A stretch of 64,000 nt of DNA. Source: Acidobacteriota bacterium (GTDB lineage: Bacteria > Acidobacteriota > Terriglobia > Bryobacterales > Bryobacteraceae). Below the pieces are notes generated by a model, which saw only the letters and a list, made by a program, of their open reading frames with translations, was not told the origin of the DNA and did no database searches. Location of the stretch: positions 62,001 to 126,000 of the forward strand of contig JAPKYZ010000101.1 in NCBI GenBank assembly GCA_026394055.1, in the 5' to 3' direction. Of this stretch, positions 59,255 to 64,000 are shown one piece after another; position 1 is the stretch's first letter; every line of letters starts with the position of its first letter. A program made the translations under genes and the position numbers.

Positions 59255-60202
59255 TCACTCTTCGGAGCCTTTCTTCGAGCCGGGCTCCGGCACCCGCCGC
59301 CGCGGCCGGAACCGGACTTCGCGTTCCCCGGCCTCCACCGCCACGTCCAGGCGCTTGATCTTGGAGGGCCGGAACTCCACTTCGGCCGTGTACTGGGCGC
59401 TGATCTCGCCAAAGGCTTTCTCGATGGCCGCCGGGATCTCGGCCACCGAACGGCAGAATTCTCCCCCGCCGCCACTGGCGCGCACCAGATCGCTGAGGCC
59501 AGTCTGATAGGCCGTGTTCAGCCGGTCCCCCAGATACTGCAAGTGCACCAGTGACACCGGCGTCTCCCCGCGACTGAGCGAGGCCGAGAGCTGACGGATC
59601 CGCTCCTGGATCAGGCCCTCCGGAAAGCGGCGGCTCATGTCACCGGCGTCGCTCGAGTTCACCACCGGGTTGGTGTAGTCCTCGCGATACCGGGCCACGT
59701 TGCTATCGCTGATCCAGAGCGTGGCCACGCGCACCTGGGCCTTGGCGGCGATCGAGTCCGCCAGCTGCTGCGTGGCTTCGAGCGAATTCAATAGGCCCGG
59801 CCGCGCCGTCACCGTCAACGCCTGCAAGGCCGCCGCGATGCTTTCGCGCGAGGCGCCGGGCTCTTCGACAACGCGCAGATCATCGCCCGCCCGCAACAGA
59901 CCCACGCGCACCGATGGCGGCAACGCTTCGATCTGCTTGAGCAGTGTCTCTCGCGCCTGGTCCACCAGCGTCAGGTCTCCGGAGAAATCCACGGCAATCA
60001 ACAGCAGCAAGTCATCCCCCGGCTTCAACAGCCGCGCGACCTTCGCCGGAGCGCCGTTCAATTTCACCGTGACGTCCGTGGCCGCAACGGGCTCACCCAG
60101 GGCGCGGAACGGCACCCGCAGACGTGGCGTGCGCACCTCCGGCGGCGCAGCAAACGCAAAGCCGCTCGCCAGCAACCCGGCCATCACCCATCTCGTCCGC
60201 AT
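59255..60202 (-). CDS. Secreted VWA-like protein
   Basis: The 315-residue protein has a signal peptide (VMAGLLASGFAFAAPP) and a von Willebrand A-like core: LLLLIAVDFSGDLTLVDQ in the position of the DxSxS metal motif (here DFSGD), LLKQIEALPPSVRVGLLRAGDDL and a later VATLWISDSN. The family resembles the VWFA-related proteins common in Acidobacteria. The metal site is only partly conserved. It shares one base with the TonB receptor gene and its stop overlaps the coiled-coil gene, so it is part of one operon. Confidence 0.78.
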   Translation of the reverse strand: MRTRWVMAGLLASGFAFAAPPEVRTPRLRVPFRALGEPVAATDVTVKLNGAPAKVARLLKPGDDLLLLIAVDFSGDLTLVDQARETLLKQIEALPPSVRVGLLRAGDDLRVVEEPGASRESIAAALQALTVTARPGLLNSLEATQQLADSIAAKAQVRVATLWISDSNVARYREDYTNPVVNSSDAGDMSRRFPEGLIQERIRQLSASLSRGETPVSLVHLQYLGDRLNTAYQTGLSDLVRASGGGGEFCRSVAEIPAAIEKAFGEISAQYTAEVEFRPSKIKRLDVAVEAGEREVRFRPRRRVPEPGSKKGSEE

Positions 60203-62991
60203 CAGAAGCTATACCTTAAACCCAACTGGATCACGCGTCCACCACGAGAGCTAATGATACGCCCCGCGTTCACGTTCGGCGCCGAGGCCGTGCCGATGGT
60301 AGTGTCGGGGTCCGCCCAGTTGGCGTGGTTGATGAAGTTCAGGCCCACCATGCTGAACTCGACGCTCTTTTCGATGGAGAGTGAAATGCGCTTGTTCAAC
60401 GAGAGATCGTGATTCTGCGCACCCGGGCCACGCAGCGAAGGATGCGTGCGGGCCGCATCGCCCACCGTGAAATCGGCCGGTTGCGCAAAGGCATCGGGGT
60501 TAAACCAGCGCTCCGGCGTCTGCTCCGCCGCATGCGGATCGACGCCCGGCACCACGTCGACGTAGAGTGTATCCACCACGCGGCCCGTGTTGTTGAACTG
60601 CGGCCGCAAGGCCAGCGGCAGGCCACTCACGATGGTGGTGACGCCACTGACGGACCAGCCTTCGACGATATAGCGCCGCCAATCGGTCACCGGGAACAGC
60701 AGCCGGTTGGGGCCCATGGGGATCTCGTAGCTATAGGTCAGCGTCAACCGTTGCGGGTTGTTGCTGGAGGTCAAGGCCCACTCGTTGGACCGGTTGTAGT
60801 AGTCCTGGATGCCGTAGGGGCCGGAGTAGTTGTCCATCTGCTTGGACACTTCATAGGTGGTGGAGAGCACCAATCCAGAAGATGAGCGCTTCTCCAAACG
60901 CAGATAGCCCGCATCACGCTGATACCGGCCCTCCGGCCAGGAGCTGAAGATGTTGAAGCGCTGGTACTGCGGGTAAGGCCGCTGCGCCTGGTTGAACGCT
61001 TCGTCGTTCAGCTGATCCCGATACTCCAGCGCGCTTAACGGGATGGCATTCGGGTTCGACGCCGAATTGCCGAGCAGTAAGTTTCGCCCGTGCGCATGCC
61101 CCAGGCCCACGGTCAACAGCAATGAGCTGGGCAGCTCGCGTTCGAGCGATAGGCCGAACGATTGATAGGTGGGCTGCTTGCCCGTGCTCTCGACGAGATC
61201 GGCAATCGTATTGTTGGCCGACTCCGGCCGCAAATCGGGAAACGTCCGTCCACCCGGCGGTACGGTGGCGGTCAAGATCGCCGCCGGTTCCAGCTGCGGG
61301 TTTGGCGACACCCAGGCCGGGCTGCCGTTGAACGCCTGCGTGCCCCACTGCGATGAGTAGACCGGGATGGCCGAATAGGACCGCCCGTAGCTGGCCCGCA
61401 CCACGGTCCGCGTACCGCCCAGCGGGTTCCAAGCGATGCCCAGGCTGGGTTCGCCCTTGCACAGGAAGGGCTGGAAGGTCCGCCCCTGCCCGCCCACACC
61501 AGCCGCCACCAGCGCCCCCGGACGGCCGTTCTCCGGGTTGATCACATCCAGCGCCACGGTGGACTGGCGGTCATACTTTTCCTGCCGCGCGCCGCTCATC
61601 TCGAGCCCCAGCGAGAAGCTGAACACCAGGCCCTTCAACACTTCCCACTGATCACTCATGGCCAATGAATAGCGGCTGCGGCGGAAGTAGCTGGGGCTTT
61701 GCACGACGCTCTGTTCGGCAAACTCGGCCTGGCCCAGCAGAAAGCTGGCAAAGGCGTGTCCGGTATTGTTGATGCCGGGCAAGCTGGTCAAGCCGGAGCC
61801 GAAGCGGTAGCTGCCCTCGGGGTAGGTGGGCGAATAGATGTTCACCTGATCCCGGAACCAGCGCGCCGCCATCCGCAGCCGGTGTTGCCGCCAGCGCATC
61901 GAGTAGCCTTCGGCGATGGAAAACACCTGCCGCGCGCTCCGCAGTTCGGCGTTGGCCCGGCCCATGGGGAGATAGGCCCCCATCTTGTAGTTCGGGTAGA
62001 CGCGGCCGTTCACGGTCTCCGGCAGATTGGTGATCCGGTCGCTGGAGACGTCAATCGAGAGAGAGTTCAGCCGCTGGGGCGAGATGGTGAAAGTGTGCTC
62101 GATGCCGGCGCGCTCGCTCTGCCGGTCGCGCACGACGGGTCCGGGATTGGCGGCATTCAGAAACACCGGCGCCGCGCCGTCCAGGCCTTTGGAATGGCTG
62201 AAGGACCCGCCCAGCCGGTGGTGTTCGTCGACAGTATGGTCCAGGCGGCCGATGAAGCCATTGGCGCTATTCACTTCCGGCGAAAAGACAAAATAGTTGT
62301 TCCGGAAGAACGGCCCCGCCGTCGAGTTGGGCTCCGGATACAGCTGGGCGGCCGCCACGGCTTGGGGGTTCAGGCGGGAGACCGGAATCACGTTGCCCGG
62401 GAACGGGTTCCGCTGATACTGCAGATTGCTGGTGGTCAGCGGCTGGGTGGAGTTGTAGCCTGGGTTGGTTGCAGTGGACGCCGGGTCAAAGATGGGCAAC
62501 GGCTCACCGGCCGGGTCCACCACTTGTGACCAGTCACCAGTCCGCTCCGCCATCGTGGGGATGGTGTTCAGCGAGGAGCGTCCGGTCTTCTCCCGCATCC
62601 CTTCATAGGTAAGGCTGAAGAACGTGGTCCGGCCGCCGTCAAACAGTTTTGGAATCCAGACCGGACCGCTCAAATTGACGCCGAACTGGTTGCGCCGCAA
62701 GATGTTCTTCTTGCCGCCACGCTGCGCGACCTCATGCGGCACCGCGTCCAGAAAGTCGTTGCGGAAGTTCTCAAACAGCCGCCCATGCCAGCGGGACTTG
62801 CGGCTGGTCGAGGTCACCTGCGCGGCCACGCCCTCCACCATCCCCAGCCGCCGGCTCTGGACGCGAAACTCCTCAATGGCCTTTTGCATCTCCGGAGCAG
62901 AATCCCGAGGTGCGGTACCTGGCCGGGCCTGCGGGTCCGCCAGTGGCGAAAGCATGATCAGCGAAGTTGCCGCAAGCGCCAGTACACTCAT
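60202..62991 (-). CDS. TonB-dependent receptor, Oar-like, without the N-terminal regulatory domain
   Basis: The 929-residue protein is an outer-membrane receptor: a short signal, a plug domain (RLFENFRNDFLDAVPHEVAQ) and a long barrel, ending in VIQLGLRYSF with the C-terminal Phe of beta-barrel proteins. Acidobacterial Oar-type receptors are usually longer and start with a carboxypeptidase-regulatory-like domain; that domain is absent here. The substrate is unknown. It is flanked by the esterase upstream (6 bases) and the VWA gene downstream (1-base overlap). Confidence 0.85.
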   Translation of the reverse strand: MSVLALAATSLIMLSPLADPQARPGTAPRDSAPEMQKAIEEFRVQSRRLGMVEGVAAQVTSTSRKSRWHGRLFENFRNDFLDAVPHEVAQRGGKKNILRRNQFGVNLSGPVWIPKLFDGGRTTFFSLTYEGMREKTGRSSLNTIPTMAERTGDWSQVVDPAGEPLPIFDPASTATNPGYNSTQPLTTSNLQYQRNPFPGNVIPVSRLNPQAVAAAQLYPEPNSTAGPFFRNNYFVFSPEVNSANGFIGRLDHTVDEHHRLGGSFSHSKGLDGAAPVFLNAANPGPVVRDRQSERAGIEHTFTISPQRLNSLSIDVSSDRITNLPETVNGRVYPNYKMGAYLPMGRANAELRSARQVFSIAEGYSMRWRQHRLRMAARWFRDQVNIYSPTYPEGSYRFGSGLTSLPGINNTGHAFASFLLGQAEFAEQSVVQSPSYFRRSRYSLAMSDQWEVLKGLVFSFSLGLEMSGARQEKYDRQSTVALDVINPENGRPGALVAAGVGGQGRTFQPFLCKGEPSLGIAWNPLGGTRTVVRASYGRSYSAIPVYSSQWGTQAFNGSPAWVSPNPQLEPAAILTATVPPGGRTFPDLRPESANNTIADLVESTGKQPTYQSFGLSLERELPSSLLLTVGLGHAHGRNLLLGNSASNPNAIPLSALEYRDQLNDEAFNQAQRPYPQYQRFNIFSSWPEGRYQRDAGYLRLEKRSSSGLVLSTTYEVSKQMDNYSGPYGIQDYYNRSNEWALTSSNNPQRLTLTYSYEIPMGPNRLLFPVTDWRRYIVEGWSVSGVTTIVSGLPLALRPQFNNTGRVVDTLYVDVVPGVDPHAAEQTPERWFNPDAFAQPADFTVGDAARTHPSLRGPGAQNHDLSLNKRISLSIEKSVEFSMVGLNFINHANWADPDTTIGTASAPNVNAGRIISSRGGRVIQLGLRYSF

Positions 62992-62997
62992 CGCCGC

Positions 62998-63738
62998 TTA
63001 CCCAAACAGCTGCCCAAAGTACTCCGGCACGCATTTGCGCCACCACGGCCAGTCGTGCGTCACATCGTGACCCCAGACATCCAGCTGATGCGGAATGCCC
63101 TTGGCCGTGAGAATGTTCGACAGCTGCCGCGCGCGGTGGGGCGCCTCATATTGGCCTTGCCCGGTGAAGATGATGATCTTCTTGCCGCCGTGGCGCAGCA
63201 TTGGCAGATAGTAGTCGTCGTTCAAGCCGGCGACAAAGTCCACCGTGTTGTTGAAGTAGACATCGTCGTTGTAGTGGCCGTCCATGTAGCCGCGGATGTC
63301 GTAGCTGCCGGCGATCAGCATGACGCCGCTGAAGCGGTCCGGGTGTTTGAAGAACGTCATCGCCGCCAGTGTTGAACCCAGGCTGATGCCGAACAGCATC
63401 GGCTTTACATCGCCCCCGCCACAATCGCTGGAGATCAGCGGCAGCACTTCGTTGATCAGATAGCTGTCGTAGCGCTTCAGCCACTCGATCTTGTCCCACG
63501 GCGCCGTCGCGTCGTTCAGCAGGGCCTGTTTGTTGACGCTGTTGACGGCGTAGCCTTTGGCCCGGCCGTTCTCAAACCACCAGGAGATCGCGTCGATCAG
63601 CTGGAACCGCTCATACTCCAAATAGTCCGCGGCCGCGGTGGGCAGCATCAGCACGGGCGGGCCGTAGTGGCCATAGGCCACCAGGGGCATGTGCTGGAAC
63701 AACCGCTCACTATACCAACCGGTAATCTCTCGGCGCAT
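62998..63738 (-). CDS. Esterase-family alpha/beta hydrolase
   Basis: The 246-residue protein has an alpha/beta-hydrolase fold of the esterase-D/PHB-depolymerase-like type: GYPPVLMLPTAAADYLEY-like start, nucleophile elbow GISLGS (Ser in the G-x-S-x-G-like position), an Asp-containing loop and a late VWGHDVTHDWPWWR with the His. No signal peptide is visible. The substrate is unknown. It leads an operon with the TonB receptor, and a GATAAT box sits six bases before the ATG. Confidence 0.82.
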   Translation of the reverse strand: MRREITGWYSERLFQHMPLVAYGHYGPPVLMLPTAAADYLEYERFQLIDAISWWFENGRAKGYAVNSVNKQALLNDATAPWDKIEWLKRYDSYLINEVLPLISSDCGGGDVKPMLFGISLGSTLAAMTFFKHPDRFSGVMLIAGSYDIRGYMDGHYNDDVYFNNTVDFVAGLNDDYYLPMLRHGGKKIIIFTGQGQYEAPHRARQLSNILTAKGIPHQLDVWGHDVTHDWPWWRKCVPEYFGQLFG

Positions 63739-63744
63739 ACCTCA

Positions 63745-63750
63745 ATTATC
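63745..63750 (-). promoter_or_regulatory. -10 box at a predicted leaderless start (esterase operon)
   Basis: GATAAT on the minus strand ends 6 bases before ATG 63738. AGG lies too close to the ATG to be a normal ribosome site. Confidence 0.45.
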
Positions 63751-63819
63751 GCGCAGCCGCATGGGCGGCCCAGGAACAATGGGTTGGCGTGAAGTGTCTA
63801 ACCGGACGAGAGACCCAGG

Positions 63820-64000
63820 ATGCCACGCCTGTCTGCTGCCTCCAGTTCGCCGCCGTCCCATCACTGGTGGCCTCGCGTTGTGCCCCTGCTTTCACTGATG
63901 ATCACCTGGTGGGTGCTGGAGCTTTCCGGCTTGGCCTATCCGCTACGCGCAGTGGCCACGGCGAATCCATTCATCAGGGCGGGCCTCCTCTGCGGCCTAT
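63820..64000 (+). CDS. Partial membrane protein, 3' end outside the window
   Basis: An open frame starts at ATG 63820 and runs without a stop to the end of the window (60 codons). After a Ser/Pro-rich start it is hydrophobic (VVPLLSLMITWWVLELSGL, then AVATANPFIRAGLLCGL), suggesting at least two membrane segments. CCAGG lies directly upstream. No family can be named from this short part. It diverges from the esterase operon. Confidence 0.5.
   Translation, partial: MPRLSAASSSPPSHHWWPRVVPLLSLMITWWVLELSGLAYPLRAVATANPFIRAGLLCGL

Overview
The window looks like chromosomal DNA of a high-GC soil-type bacterium, most probably an acidobacterium of the Bryobacterales (Candidatus Solibacter / Paludibaculum-like) group. 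This rests on protein content only: a paired DUF1592-type cytochrome and DUF1552 protein, an Oar-like TonB-dependent receptor beside a VWA-like protein, twin-arginine Gfo/Idh oxidoreductases, BNR-repeat and amidohydrolase proteins, and many Uma2, PIN and DUF433 genes. I found no rRNA, tRNA, CRISPR array, prophage or transposase.

Layout. 1-6.1 kb: the 3' part of a TPR protein, a large secreted di-haem protein, a CAAX-type membrane protease and a Uma2 nuclease. 6.1-13.3 kb: two metallo-beta-lactamase-fold proteins (the second with a degenerate metal motif), an N-acyl-D-amino-acid deacylase-like protein, a second Uma2, an acyl-CoA dehydrogenase and two secreted proteins. 13.4-20.4 kb: a methyltransferase, a phosphotransferase, and the operon DUF1592 cytochrome - DUF1552 - ankyrin protein. 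20.5-25.5 kb: a DUF433/DUF5615 toxin-antitoxin pair, then hspR, dnaJ and dnaK, with a GxxExxY nuclease-like gene and its flanking repeats between hspR and dnaJ. 25.6-29.5 kb: a ModA-like binding protein and a visibly AT-richer three-gene operon of unrecognised secreted proteins. 29.5-36.5 kb: a Gfo/Idh protein, a PIN toxin-antitoxin pair, the conserved trmFO-xerC pair, an HNH gene broken by an in-frame amber codon, a HigBA-type pair and a serine hydrolase. 36.5-48.1 kb: a coiled-coil protein, a Tat-exported NIF3 protein, a sialidase-like protein, a possible PI3/4-kinase-fold protein, a second Gfo/Idh protein, BLUF and DinB proteins, an acyl-CoA mutase large subunit, a GlcG-like protein and a FliA-type sigma factor. 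48.2-64 kb: SppA, an orphan antitoxin running into an MFS transporter, a PIN/ribbon-helix pair with a MazE-like remnant, a Rieske and cytochrome b-c fusion pair, GlnD, a cation/proton antiporter, and an operon of esterase, TonB receptor, VWA-like and coiled-coil proteins.

The most general signal is in gene starts. About twenty transcription-unit-leading genes have a TANNNT-like -10 box ending 6-9 bases before the start codon and no convincing Shine-Dalgarno. Several downstream genes in operons have GGAGG-like sites. This predicts widespread leaderless transcripts.

Functional links visible from order: the heat-shock chaperones sit with their repressor; Rieske and cytochrome b-c form a minimal quinol oxidase module; the esterase/TonB/VWA/coiled-coil genes overlap and are probably one outer-membrane operon. 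Four recognisable toxin-antitoxin pairs plus two solitary antitoxin-like genes lie between 20 and 53 kb. All function calls are from reading the translated sequence; no database search was run.
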